Assembly (NCBI GenBank): GCA_023105745.1
Contig: JALGQZ010000006.1
Span: forward strand, 32,999,686 to 33,063,685
Length of the DNA stretch: 64,000 nt
DNA from: Austropuccinia psidii
Lineage: Eukaryota > Basidiomycota > Pucciniomycetes > Pucciniales > Sphaerophragmiaceae
Reading direction: 5' to 3'
A program made the position numbers and the translations under genes. A model generated the notes under the pieces. That model was not told the origin of the DNA. It worked only from the letters and a program-made list of their open reading frames with translations, and made no database searches. Below are positions 34,717-46,809 of this stretch, in pieces. Positions within the stretch are counted from its first letter, which is position 1, and each line of letters opens with the position of its first letter.

Positions 34717-36223
34717 TGTCAGCCAGTGACTCAAAACAGAGCACTAGCATGACATCCAACATACCATAAATAATGTTATGACAAGTATTGAACAGACATA
34801 GTCAATACAGGTAATAAATAAGAGGAAAAAACTCCTCTTAAATTAAACACCAACCTTATCCAAACAGAATAAGGAAACCTAGAGGAGAATAAACAAGTCA
34901 AAACCCTTATTTTCACCTCTCATCTAACTTATGCATATTTAGGTTATTCTATACCAAAATTTTATTTTTCTTAAAGCTCACATAGAGAGCTACACGATGC
35001 TATCATCCATGTTGCTGTAACACCACTACAACTGGAGATACCATATGACCTTTATTTTAAAACCAAGACCCCCCTGAAAGTCAAAGAGGGCTTGTACAAA
35101 ACTGTACAAAAGTAGAACCAAATTAAAGATATAAGAAAGATCTTTAATTTGAGACACCTTAGACCTCTGTATCTCTTAAATTGACTGAGGGATCTTGGTT
35201 CAAAGGTTTAACAACCAAAATACAGATATTCTGAAAACAACAATGTAAACAACCCCCTGTATCTTTGGCATAAACTCATACAACTGTACAGTGTAATATA
35301 CCAAACTGTAGAGCTAATCAATCCCTACAAGACTTTATCAACAGAATACAGATATCTTCCAAATCAAAGAGGATATCTGGTATGGAAGTTTTTGAAGCCT
35401 CATACTGATGTACACAAATACATCCAAAAGGTTAAAACCCTTAGAACGTTTGCTATTTTAAAGAAGGGTAAACATGAAGCATACCAAATTGAAGAGCTCA
35501 TTAAGCCCTTCAATTCTGTGCTCTTGGTTTCTTGATATCTTGAGAACTGACTGAGATATCTTGATTGGAAGGTTTTTCTAGCAATACATGACTGTATCAA
35601 ACTTGTATCAAACAGTATTGCTCTCATACTTAAAATAATATACTGATGAAGATATAACCTCTCTAAAATCATCATTATTGATCATACAGACACCAGAGCA
35701 ACTTCATCCAAGTGCTGACGTGGCAGGTGAAAAGTTTTTTCGCCCTGTATTGATCCAGAATGATCATTTGTGGTTCCAAAACCACAATTCTGCCTCTATT
35801 GACGTCAGAATTGACAATCCAGAACCACAGACTGATCATTGGGGTGAAAATTTTCACTCCTCAGACGTGTGAAGAGTTAATAACTCTTGACAGTCTTGAA
35901 AGATATAAAAAGAAGGGTTCTTTCCTTGAAAACCCATCATTTTTATCTCATTATCCATATTCTTACATGACAAAACTGTTATCAATCAGTAGTTTCCTTA
36001 GAATTATCCTTAAAGATATAATTAGAATATAATTATTGTAGGACTTCTTCACAGTCAAAGATATTAGAGTATTGCAACCCAGGTCCTCAAAAGACTCATC
36101 ACCACTCTTACCACGTAGCAGTAGGAACTGAAGATTTAAATCTTATTTGTTTTTTGACGTGTCACAGTCATAATACTAGCTTTTAACTAAATTTTATAGC
36201 TACTATATAGACTCACCCTGACA
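34717..36223 (+). repeat. 3' LTR of nested gypsy element
   Basis: Same length as the 5' LTR. Ends TCACCCTGACA, followed by the target copy CTTTC at 36224-36228. Confidence 0.95.
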
Positions 36224-36771
36224 CTTTCACCATGAATGGATTCAAAAACTCACCTCATCTTGATAAGGATGCATTGCTGTATGCTTTGGGATGGTGGTTT
36301 CAAGCTGATAAGAGGACTGGCCAAATTCAAAGAGATGCGTCAAAGCAGTGTACAGGGGGAAAATTGATTTTCCAAAATGAGCTTTTTTGGATTGATCTAT
36401 CCGCATGTCATGGGCTCATTTAGGTAGTGTGGGCCAGTAGTACACTTGTTCATTATACTGATCTGGCACAGGACAGCAAAAGCACAACACTAGTGGGTAT
36501 GTCTGCGCAATGCTCAAGGAGGTTGGCAAAAACAATGTGCCGAAAAAGCCACAGCTATTATGAGGTTGGCAAGGGAGAGGGCTATCAAATCAGGGGTGGT
36601 AATACAATTTGATCCCAATTCAAAGAATGAGGAGATTTTCATGTGTGTTGGAATTGCAGCATGATTGGTAAATAATGGTGGGGCAAGGAAGAGGACAATA
36701 TACACCAGGATTGGATGGTTTGGTGTGCAGGAGATAGGGTGGCTCACATGAAAAAGGGGTGAAATGGATTG

Positions 36772-36795
36772 TGTACAGTGGCATGCCATTGTACA
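36772..36795. promoter_or_regulatory. Palindrome 2, copy B
   Basis: TGTACAGTGG / CCATTGTACA around CATG; 22 of 24 positions are self-complementary. Both outer CpGs read CA and TG. Confidence 0.55.
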
Positions 36796-36829
36796 TATGT
36801 CCTGGTTTGTTGCTCTTGTCCAGGATCCC

Positions 36830-37540
36830 AATGCTTCACATGCGAATACTTACGCTTGTGCAGGTTCTGACAATGCTAAAAGTTCCTTACTCCTGTGCGG
36901 GCTGCTGGCGCTTCACACACAAATCATTACTATTGAACGAGCTCCTGACAATTCAAAAAACTTGCCACGGCGGTGCAGGCTCCCAATGCCTCCCATGGAA
37001 TTCCTTACATTCTGCAGGTTCCCAACAATTTAACAGTTTTCTTACGCCAGTGCAGGCATCCAATAGTTGACATGAAAATCCTGACGCTTGTGCAGGTTCC
37101 CAACAATTCAAGCAATTCCTTACCCTTGTGCAGGTTTCAACAATGCTAAAAATTCCTTACGCCTGTGCAGGTGTCTGACAATTCACACGCAAATCCTTAT
37201 GCTTGTGAAGGTTCCCGACAATTCTGAAAGTCTCTTATGCCTGTGCAGGCTCCCGACAATTCACACGCCAATCCTTACACTTGTGAAGGTTCCCAAAAAT
37301 GCTAAAAATTCCTTATGCCTGTACAGGCTTCCAACAATTCACATGCCAATCCTTACGCTTGTAAAGGTCCCTGACAATGCTAAAAATTTCTTACGCCTGT
37401 GCAGGCTACCAACAATTCACACACCAATCCTTACGCTTGTGAAGGTTGCCGGCAATGCTAAAAGTTCCTTATGCCTCCGCAGGCTTCCAACAATTCACAC
37501 GCCAATCCTTACACTTGTGAAGGTTCCTGAGAATTTAAAC
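36830..37540. repeat. 40-bp minisatellite, copy B
   Basis: The same array as at 3640-4185 but longer (about 710 against 545 bp), so the two copies differ in repeat number. Confidence 0.85.
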
Positions 37541-37935
37541 AATTCAATACATGACTAAGATTAATAGTGTGTGACCATAGGAAAGGCAATGTCTCATGAA
37601 TCTGGAGTGGATTGCTCATATGCGGGAACCTCCCGCTTTTTTACAGTTAAGATTTGATATGGCTCTAAACCATGGAAGAAGAAAATATAGGAGACGGTAA
37701 CGGTGACTATTGGCGCATTTTTGGAAAAAAGGTTCACTCAAACCTTTGGTGGGGCACTTACAAAAATTATTCTCACACAATAAGATATTTGAACCATTGA
37801 GGAAAATATAATTTCACGTGAGCAAAGAATGTAATATAAATGGAAAATAACAATCATTGAATACAAATAATTTATTTGAAAGAAAGTATTACAAAAGATC
37901 AAAAGAGGAAATAATGAGATTATTTCTTTAATTTT

Positions 37936-39218
37936 TTATTTTTCTAAGAATTTGGAGACTATCCTGGTGATGTCCTCCTTTGGATAAGCCTCCAGTGCCT
38001 GGGCAAGGAGTGAGTTTAGTTCCTCCCGGAAGTCCCGGTGCATCACATTTCGATTAGTTGCATCCACAAAAGGAATCATGTGGAGCAAGTGGCGATGCTC
38101 CAACAAGATTCTGTTGAGAGATTCATGGATGATGGCTTGAGGAATCATCAAATTTGGTCATAAGTCGGTAAGTTCCTGGCGAGAGTCATCGTGGGAATGA
38201 GAGGGGCTTTGCACAGGGGGGAACAGGATGGGAAGGTGGGGGAGTCAGGGAAGAAGAAGGGGGAGGGGGAGGGGGGATCTGACAGGCGTATTGTCAATTA
38301 TAATTATCGAGCGGGGAGTGGCGGGACAAGCTGGAGATGGCTGAAGCAAAGGTGAGGAAAAGTTGATAGGAGTGAAGAAAGAGAAGTGGTGACTTACCAA
38401 AAGGTTCCTCCATGGATTGCATAGGAGCCACCTCAGGTTCTGGCTCACGAGTCGGAATGTCCTCAGGTGGTTGGGAGGATGAACTTGGGCTAAGAATAGG
38501 TGGCTCATCAGTCCAGGAGGGTTCTAAAAAAGGAGTAACAGTCAGTTAAAGTGAAAATGAAATGAGACTTTGGCTGCTTACCGCAGAATGATTCCTCCGA
38601 CCATTGGGTGCCACTTGGGCCTGGAGTGGGTTGCCTTGGGGTTTGCTCGCAAGGCAAACTAGGAACGGGAGAGTCTTGTTGAGGGGGATTCAGTCGGTTT
38701 TGTTCTATGAGTAATAGAAAAAAGTCAGTATTATTGCATGAAGACAAATGAGATAAGGAGGAGAAAGAAAACTTACTTTGGCATTTGAATCCCATTGGTG
38801 ACAAGACATGGTGACGATTGGCCCAAGCTTGAATGTCCTCTCACCATTGCCATCCTTCATCGGCCGGATAATCACTTTGCTCCGGTCAAGGAGTGAAGTG
38901 ACCATTGGATGGTGGCCTAGGAGGGGGGGTGGACCAATCAATACTTGAGGGGACAGGGCTAACTGTCCGGAATTGTTCCCATCGGCCTGCTTGGGGTCCC
39001 AGTGTCCATTCGCGCTCAGATATGGTTTCATCATTGTTGACCACAAGGGAGTCCTTGCAAGGGCTTCTTGAGCAAGAACTCCTCTGGCTGCGTGGTCGGA
39101 AGGGGAGGACAGCGAATGAACATTTCTTGTGTGCTTGTTGGCAAGCATCACAAGCGTCAGTAGTCACCAAGGAATGAATGCAGGGGATACCCCGCTCGGT
39201 GCATAAAGTGCATGACAT
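37936..39218 (-). pseudogene. Zn2Cys6 (GAL4-type) binuclear-cluster protein, copy B
   Basis: Same gene and exon layout as copy A. All six cluster cysteines are kept from ATG 39218 (C-x2-C-x6-C-x9-C-x2-C-x6-C). Copy B has the bases missing from A near 38940 but gains a stop just after the GHFTP motif near 38886. The C-terminal exon also differs by indels around 38160-38330. With different lesions in each copy, neither can make the full protein as read. Confidence 0.72.
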
Positions 39219-41365
39219 CTAAAAACAAAATAATTGGGGTTAGTAACTGAATAGAAAGTAAACAATCAAGAGAGGTAATTAAGATGTATTATTAATTATA
39301 TAAATTTAAAGCGGAAACAAAATAAAGACGCTCTAGCCGGAAGTTTTTAAAAGTCTGGAAGAGAGTTGTTAAGAAAAAAAATAATTAATATTGGAACATA
39401 ATGTGGAAAAAAGTTTTAAATGGAGGAGATGCACAAGGTGGATAGAAGTGGGGTTTTGAAAGTATCAGCAGGAAAAACAAAAAGGCCAAAGGAAGGGGAG
39501 TGGGTTTAGTGGAGTGTGAAAGAAAAGAGTGGAAAGGCAGGAAGACCAAGGGGAACAGCGGGTGAGCTTTAACGAAGTGGAGTGGGTGATAACAAAAGTG
39601 AAGGGCTTTTTGGGCGAAGATGGTCTTTCATACCATGGTGAAGCTGAGACTAACTCAGCAGTTGCAGCACCCGCGGAAGGCTCAGCTTCAAGGAGTGTGG
39701 GCCAAATTGAAGCTCAGTCGCAGCCAATGCTGCAACTGAGAAGGGAAATGCTTGCGTGAGGCAGAAGAACAATGGGGTTCTGGCTGAGTATTGCAATTGA
39801 TTGAATTGTCAAGCTCAGTCAAATCCCCTTTGTTTCCTTAAATAGCCACCCAATCACCCAGGAGGGTGGTTGTGAGGCCCTCGTTGAATGTGCATGGTGG
39901 GTGCAATGCACAAGTGCCCCATGCAGAAATACATGTGGTGCATTTGGTCACAAGTTACCGCGGCAAGATTACTGGCTGTATGGCCTGGTGATAGTGTTTG
40001 AACAAAGGGGGGCTGTAAGACAAGTGAATACAGCGTGAGCTTGGCTCTACCCATTGCTCAGGTTTGCTTCTGGGTCATAATTGAAATGCTCAGTGGCTGA
40101 ACATTTTAACTTCACAGTTATTGAACTATTGATATAACAATATCAAATGCACCATGCTGAGCAATTGCTGGGTCATTTTTGTAAGCACACAATCTGAGCA
40201 TTTGGCACAGCATCGGATGACATTTCACCCAGGTGCAGCATATGACACACTTGGGTGAAGTGCTCCCAGCTGAGCCTTCGAATGAACTATTGCAAAAATG
40301 GTCCTGACCATGGCTTTACTGAACATTTCCACATGGTGCTTTTGACCATTACATGCTCAGCTTTTGTGTGCAAACTGAGTGGATCACAATGCTGAGCATT
40401 GGGAACATGAGCTAAGTATATGCAAACAATTGCAAGGTGGATACCCATTGGCTATATGCGTGCAGGCTGAAGTAGTATTACACCATCCTAATATGTACAG
40501 CTGGGACTGTAATTTGTAGTATTACATACACCTTTGTACATGTGTGCTTCAGGGCAGAGCAAAAGCTGTACAACAATGTAACATGCAATCACGTCAAGCC
40601 ATCAAGTCATATCTCTCACCTGCATCCCTTTGATGCACCTTGTTGGACAGCTCTGCCTAACTACAGCACAGATGCGCATGTAATCCAAGTTAATGTAAGT
40701 GGGTCATAATGGGATGACTTATTATTTGGGTCATACACAAACAGTGGATTAACTCCGGTGCCATTGTCAGGGCAAACTATGACTGGCCTGGCTTGTTCAT
40801 GGCGCATGCTCATTGTCAGGCAGGCACACGCTTTCATACACATCCCCCGACGGGTCATACGCAGGCACCTTTCACACGCCTGGAAGAAATTTTACTACCA
40901 GTCTTCCTACCGGCTATTTTCTTGGTCGGGTGGTCAGCTTGACTGCAGATGCTCACCCGCTTGCATGTGGAAACCTGAGGCCAATCAGTGTGGATTTGCT
41001 TGAGCCTCATCCGCATTAGCATAATCCCGGCCTATGAACACTAAGGCTGATTATGTTTGCGTGGGAATCTTCCACCGCAGGTCATTTTCTGCACATTCTC
41101 ATGCGCCCCACACAAGCTGTGGTGCCTGGCTTGCAGCCAAAAAATCCCTTGGGCGGGTGGCCTCTTTTGCCGGAGTTTTGTACATGCGTGAGGCAAAGAC
41201 GCTGATGCCACTCTTGGTTGATTAGTACCCGCCTCAAACGCAATAGGGTTGAATTTATATGTGGATCACAGCTCACGGACGGCGCCCCCTTTGATCATGC
41301 CACACATCCCCCCTGGAAGCCCAGTAGGTGTCAGTCAGCAAAAAACTTCAGGCAAAACCAAGCTC

Positions 41366-41391
41366 ATGTTTGGTGGCACGCCACCAAGCAT
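41366..41391. promoter_or_regulatory. Palindrome 3, copy B (decayed)
   Basis: Same site as 8377 in copy A. The arms read ATGTTTGGTGG and CCACCAAGCAT: both outer CpGs are now TG and CA while the GGCACGCC centre is kept. Confidence 0.65.
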
Positions 41392-41501
41392 ATCTCACCC
41401 ACCAACACACAAACATCCCCACAGTGAGATTGCCCTTTGAAACCGCCAACATTGCCAAGTAGGTCCCTGAACAACAATTAACCTGGGGAATATATGCTCA
41501 T

Positions 41502-41526
41502 TGTTTACTGTCACACCAGCAAACAT
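41502..41526. promoter_or_regulatory. Palindrome 4, copy B (decayed)
   Basis: TGTTTACTG and CAGCAAACA around TCACAC, the counterpart of 8516-8543 with both CpGs lost. Confidence 0.55.
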
Positions 41527-41893
41527 GGCTGCATGCCTCTAATATGCCCCTCCACAATAAGTTGCTACAGCCCACCCAATTTCAGATATGCTAATGTTAA
41601 CCTTGGTCCACCAAAGGTTGCATAACTTGCTGAAGATCCAGCAGTCATATCAGTGCACCCACATTTTCGCCACCTTGCCTTGATATATTCCCCAAATTGC
41701 ATATGAAAACTATGAAGCCAAGAGGCCCATCTTCCTAACAACCATGCACATAACCATAGGCCATCCCCCTTTGAGCCCATTGCTGCCTCTCATATAGGTT
41801 CCCTACCTGCACTTCTTGGTCTTCATTCCCTTTAGCTACCCCTTCCCAATCATATAATTTTCAACTGTCCTCAAATAATTTATAATAGCCATC

Positions 41894-44259
41894 ATGTCAA
41901 CCCCTTCACAACCACTTTGCATTGGGATGATTAATATTTGTATTCAGATAAATAGTGATTTAACCTTAAATCCTGATAATTCCCACTTAGCTTCTTGGAT
42001 TATCCTATGGCACTATCAACACAACATATTTGTATATCTCCCCGATCACCAGTGTGCTATTGGCTCTCTCCCTGGAACCCTTTCCAAAATGTTGATACCA
42101 TTCCTTGGGGCACCACAAACTTTCATGCAATGTGGTCCTGGTGGGGCATGGATTGAAAATTGCCAATCCAATCCTACTCAAATATTATTCGTTGAGGGCG
42201 TATTTATGACTGATGCAAATTATCTCTCCTCATCCCAGAAACCCAATCTAGCATTGATGTTCTTCACATGATATCCAAACATTCTATTCATAATTGAAAG
42301 CTCTCAAACACAAGATTTAAAGCTTAAAATGCCCAAAGAATATGACTTTAATACTCACAGTCAATGTCAACTCTTTACTCCCACATTTCCCGCTTCAAAC
42401 TCAAAGCCAGTTTCATATCCTGCTGTTTCATCATTGACTTCCAAGCAAAAACTGATAAAGTTACCCAGTGGATCAGACCTCCCCATTCCATTATTCAAAC
42501 CCCCCTCCTCCCTCATCAAAAGACCGGACTAGCTTTTCTCTGGCATCAAGAAATCCCCAATGGCCAATCAGCCCTTAACCTTTGGGCCACCTCACCACCA
42601 GGATCCACTTTTAATGCCAGGCACATAACTACAAACAAGGTCGTTAGCTCATTTGAATCCCTTTCAACCAATACCCCTCTTGGAGGACTGCTTGCGGATG
42701 ATATGGGATTAGGTAAAACCATTCAGGCCATTGCTCTAATTGGTACCTCCAAGGAGCAGTTGATTGCAAACCCCCATCGCTCCACGCCCACCATGATCAT
42801 CTTCCCCCTTGCTTAATTACCAACTGGCAATTAGAAATATCCAAGCATGCTCAGGCTGGAGCGCTGCATGCCAAAATCTACCATGGTCCCACTTGTCACC
42901 CATTATCCAAGGCCGACATCTTAAAATATGATATCATAATCACTTCTTACAATACTATCACCCAAGAATTTAAGTCAACCAATACCTCTACATCATTCAT
43001 TTTTAAAATCAATTGGAATTGTATAATTTTGGATGAAGCACAGTGAGTGTCTGATCTTTAAATGATTCAAATTACCTTTTATATCCATTAACCCTTCCCC
43101 CATCTTCTAGCTATATTCACTCTCAATACACTTCCACTCATCATGCCATTAATAGCGTCCTTTCATCCTGTTGAATATGTTTAACGGGCACACCTATTCA
43201 CAACACCATTTATGACCTTTTGGGCATAATATCATTCATCACCCAGCCCCAGAGCTCAGATCAAGATAACTGGTCACCATTCATCCTGAGTAGTCTTTCC
43301 AAAGGTAGCAATGATATTTTGCATTGGGCATTGCAGAATTTAAGTTTTCACCACACCAAATCCACACATCTTGAATCCCTCCCCACTATTAGCCATCATT
43401 ATGAGCTGCTCCCACTCAACCCGACCATGCATCAAGAATATTCCACATTATACAAAGAATTCCTATCATCCAAAAGCAAAGGACCAGGAGAATTTTTCAG
43501 AAATATTAATAAGCTTCAAATATGTTGTAACCATCACATCATGCTTAACACAATTGCGGAGGCGGATTTGGAAGACCACGAGGGCAGGAGCACTCAGGAT
43601 AACTCCCCAACAATCACACAAACTATTGTTGATGTGGAAACATGCATGATGAGTATTAAAATTGCACACCTCCTACAAAGCTTAATGAATAACAAAAAAT
43701 TAAAGTGTGGTCCAACCAAATCAGTGTTTTATACCCAATGGACCCAATTTCTTGATTTGTGAGTTAATTCTAATATGAATCCATCTTACTGTTTTTTATT
43801 GTAGAATTGGTATTGCACTTTCCCATCACTCTATCCTTTCAGCACAAATTGATGCAACAATTACTGCACAAGCGCAGGAGAAGTCACTGGAGAATTTCTT
43901 CAATAATCCTGAATGTGAAGTACTGATTGTATCCATTGCCGCAGCTGGAACTGGAATCAATACAACTTGTGCTCATATTGTCTATTTAATGGTGAGGGGA
44001 CCCCCAAAATTCTACCCTGATTTTTGGACCCTGACATCCACATTTCCAGGAGCCCAATTGGAACCCAGCCATTGAGGCTCAGGCTGTTGATTGGCTCCAT
44101 CGTATTGGCCAACAACCTGTAAAGGTCATCCACTATGTCATTCCTCATTCAGTTGAGGTCAACATGCGGAAGGTACCTTTAAAGCTCATCTTTGACCCTG
44201 ATTGTATTTCTATTCTGAAATCCTTCCTTATGGGAATGCCATATTCCAATCACCAATAG
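41894..44259 (+). pseudogene. SNF2-family ATPase, copy B (frameshifted)
   Basis: Same exon plan as copy A. The Walker A region GGLLADDMGLGKT is intact at about 42678-42720, as are AAAGTG and HRIGQ near 43935 and 44100. Lesions are a TGG to TGA change at 42269-42271, a 1-base loss near 42810 that ends the frame just after the first helicase block, and stops near 43170 before TGTP. Both flanks share their splice signals with copy A, so the intron predictions support each other. Confidence 0.82.
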
Positions 44260-44597
44260 GTCCAAGAAAAGAAAAAATCATTAACTGCATGAGCCTTACT
44301 GATATTAAATAATTTGTGTTCGACCAATTTGATAACTCCTGTTCACCCTGGCACATGTCCACAATTATGAGCAACATGAGCTGGATCAAACTCCTTCAAT
44401 ATTTCCTCAATGAAAATTAGCAGTAGAGTATTATTTCTAAGGAAGACAGTGATACATTCCAATTCATATTGTCTATATTCTGACATATTTACCAAGTTGT
44501 TTCATCTTTAAGAAATAATAATCAGATTGTATTCCACCTGCACAAATAATTCACAAAATGTTAATTTGTAACGGTGATATACATTTATCTTACTAAG

Positions 44598-46300
44598 TTA
44601 TTGCAGAGCATCACCATTCGTCCTAATAACTGGCATGTAAAGTATTTTTAGGGCACTAGTCTGCATCTTACTACAGCTCTTGAGCCAATCTTGATCAAAT
44701 ACCTGAAATAATAGGCCTTCCGGAATATTACCATCATCTGTTGATTGTAATTCTGGCAATCTATCAATAGTTTTTTTACCCTTTTTTTAATCTGATTACA
44801 AAACTCTATGTCTCGATCCATTGTTAATACCAATTCATTAAATAACTGTGAGCGCCAGCATAATCCCACTTTGAGGTAAACTTGACGGCCATTTTCCACT
44901 ACCTCCTCAGTATCTGAGCATACTCAAGGGTCATTGAATTGTGATGCTAGAATGGGAAATTTAGCCATATCACACCATTTGTGATGGCACTCACAGGTCT
45001 GCACATAATCAAGTAGATCATCATCAGTCTTTGCTCACAATGAAGGAGAGATACAGTAAGTAACTCTTTGACAAATCTTTGCGAGCTTTTGATTCTCCTT
45101 CTTTTTTACCAAATACTTGTCATCCTTTTGAATAGACTTCCAGTCTCTTTTCAAATAAGTGAAATATTGCTCCATTAAAGCCACCACAACCCCATAGTTA
45201 TTATGATCCTTGTTCCAACAGTAATGATGATACTTGGTGCTGACAAGTGCGAGACAGAATGTATGGTAAAACACCATAGACATCAACTCATTGAACGGAT
45301 TTTGCCATGAGCTCTCCCAGTACCAAGTGAATTGCTTTAGTCCTAGCTTGTGGAGCTCATTTTTGCAGTAGCTTTGGAAGCCCTGAGACTCAACCTGTGT
45401 TGATGGCTCATTGAAAACATCCTTAGGGACATATCCAAGATCACCAGCCACTTGAATTGAAATTTCACCCTCTTCTGTGCTGGGTGGTGCTGGTAGTGAG
45501 GAAAAATCCTTATCCCTAACTTTGAAGAGGAACAGGCAATGGGCATGTACTGCTGATCTCATTCCATGGACATTCTCTGGAAGTTCTGCTTTCAGCTATT
45601 TTTTTGCTCATTCTGGCTTGCATGTTTTGCCACATTGTGAGCTTTAGGAGCCTGGTTCCTTTGCTGTCTGACCTCGGATTGTTCAAGCATACTCTGGGAA
45701 GGCCCATTTGAGGGTGGTTGAACTCACTATTTGACTGAGTACTATGCTCATGCGCCATGAAATTGTCCCTCCTTGGTTCATCATTTGTTTCCATTTGAGT
45801 CGGAGACATGTTCTCATCCTCATCATCCACAATTTTTTCTCTTGATGAACTGGCATGACCCGTTCTTGGTTTGAAGGCATATGGATGATGATGTCCTGTG
45901 ACTTTCTCTTTATGGACCAGAGGTGAAGATGCATAAAGTTCATCACCTGCCATGCAAATCATCAGTTAACACATCAAAACATTAATAAAGACTGGTCATA
46001 CTCACAATATTTGATTGGCTCCTGAGATCAGACTGACTTGCCTTTAAATGCCATATCTAGCCCATGAAACAAACATATCAAATTGTGAAAAGGTTTATAC
46101 TCCAAGATTAAAATGACTTACTTTGATGAAGCGTCAATCCTGGATTTCCCTCCAACAGACCACTCCAAGTTACATTTTCCAATGGTCTTTTTTGTTGCCC
46201 CCCATCAACACGACTTTCATCGCCCACATGAACCTGAGATCCTGATAAAATATTGAGGGTTGGCTGTTTACTTCATCCAAAGGGATCCTGGGATGCAACT
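44598..46300 (-). pseudogene. Unknown spliced gene 2 of the giant element, copy B (5' deleted)
   Basis: Copy B keeps the C-terminal two thirds, with the conserved YHHYCWNKDHNNYG block near 45200-45240. An 808-bp deletion at about 46301 (equivalent to 13201-14008 of copy A) removes most of the first exon and the start. A stop near 45020 (GGA to TGA) and frameshifts near 44780 and 45600-45720 add damage. The copy A stop at 11950 is a sense codon here. Confidence 0.75.
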
Positions 46301-46418
46301 GGATCACATTCCAACCGATTAAAAGCCTGCTGCACTCAAACCAAATGACAAGACTTTAGCTGCACTCCAACCCCTTATGTAGTAGAGTTATATTGTTATG
46401 TCTGTAATAAGGTTCAAG

Positions 46419-46448
46419 CCATGTACAATGGCATGCCAGCGTACATGG
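46419..46448. promoter_or_regulatory. Palindrome 5, copy B
   Basis: Arms CCATGTAC and GTACATGG around ATGGCATGCCAG and a CG. One outer CpG has become CA; the other is kept. Confidence 0.6.
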
Positions 46449-46809
46449 TTTGAATGTTAATCCCCTCAATTCAATGTTGACACATCCCTATTGGAACACC
46501 CCTCAAGGGTCAAAACCGCAGTATCACCATGTGCAAATAAAATAGAATATGTATGAGCATTGAGAAGCATGGCATTTTACCCAATTAAACTCCTAACCAA
46601 TTCTGCCATCCAGATGAGACATGTTACACTTTATCTGCTGCAGCTCATGGACCATTACATATGGGATAATATCCTCAGATGGATCAAATCATCTCCCCCT
46701 TCATAAATAATCACCCAATTTTTTTTCCAATTAATAACACTCCTAAACACTTTCACATCAGCCATAGATATTTATACACAAACCAACCGTACTCCCAATT
46801 CCTGCAACA

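Larger units (their letters stand above)
25946..36223 (+). mobile_element. Ty3/gypsy LTR retrotransposon nested in copy B
   Basis: Two LTRs of exactly 1507 bp (25946-27452 and 34717-36223), each TGTCAG...CTGACA. CTTTC at 25941-25945 and 36224-36228 is the 5-bp target duplication, and copy A has one CTTTC at the empty site. Internal order is gag, protease, RT, RNase H, integrase, chromodomain-like end, which is Ty3/gypsy order. The LTRs differ at about 4% of positions in the parts I compared by eye, so the insertion is later than the split of copies A and B. Several stops mean it is no longer autonomous. Confidence 0.95.
24951..36612 (+). pseudogene. TET/JBP-like dioxygenase, copy B, split by a gypsy element
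   Basis: The same gene as in copy A, with the 5' part at 24951-25945 and the 3' part at 36224-36612. The 10.3-kb gypsy element entered a few codons before the HxD iron-binding motif (now HLDKD, near 36250). Independent point lesions exist: a stop TGA at 24969-24971 in the basic first exon, CGA to TGA near 25757-25759, and CAG to TAG at about 36420. Several are C-to-T changes at CpG sites. The distal His region is still readable near 36450. The gene cannot make an active enzyme. Confidence 0.85.
39219..41893. other. Gene-free region between the Zn2Cys6 and SNF2 genes, copy B
   Basis: Matches 5912-8908 of copy A but with a single unit of the 332-bp duplication (about 39783-40156). It carries palindromes 3 and 4 and the CTCAG/CTGAG-rich stretch. 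No supported gene. Confidence 0.55.
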
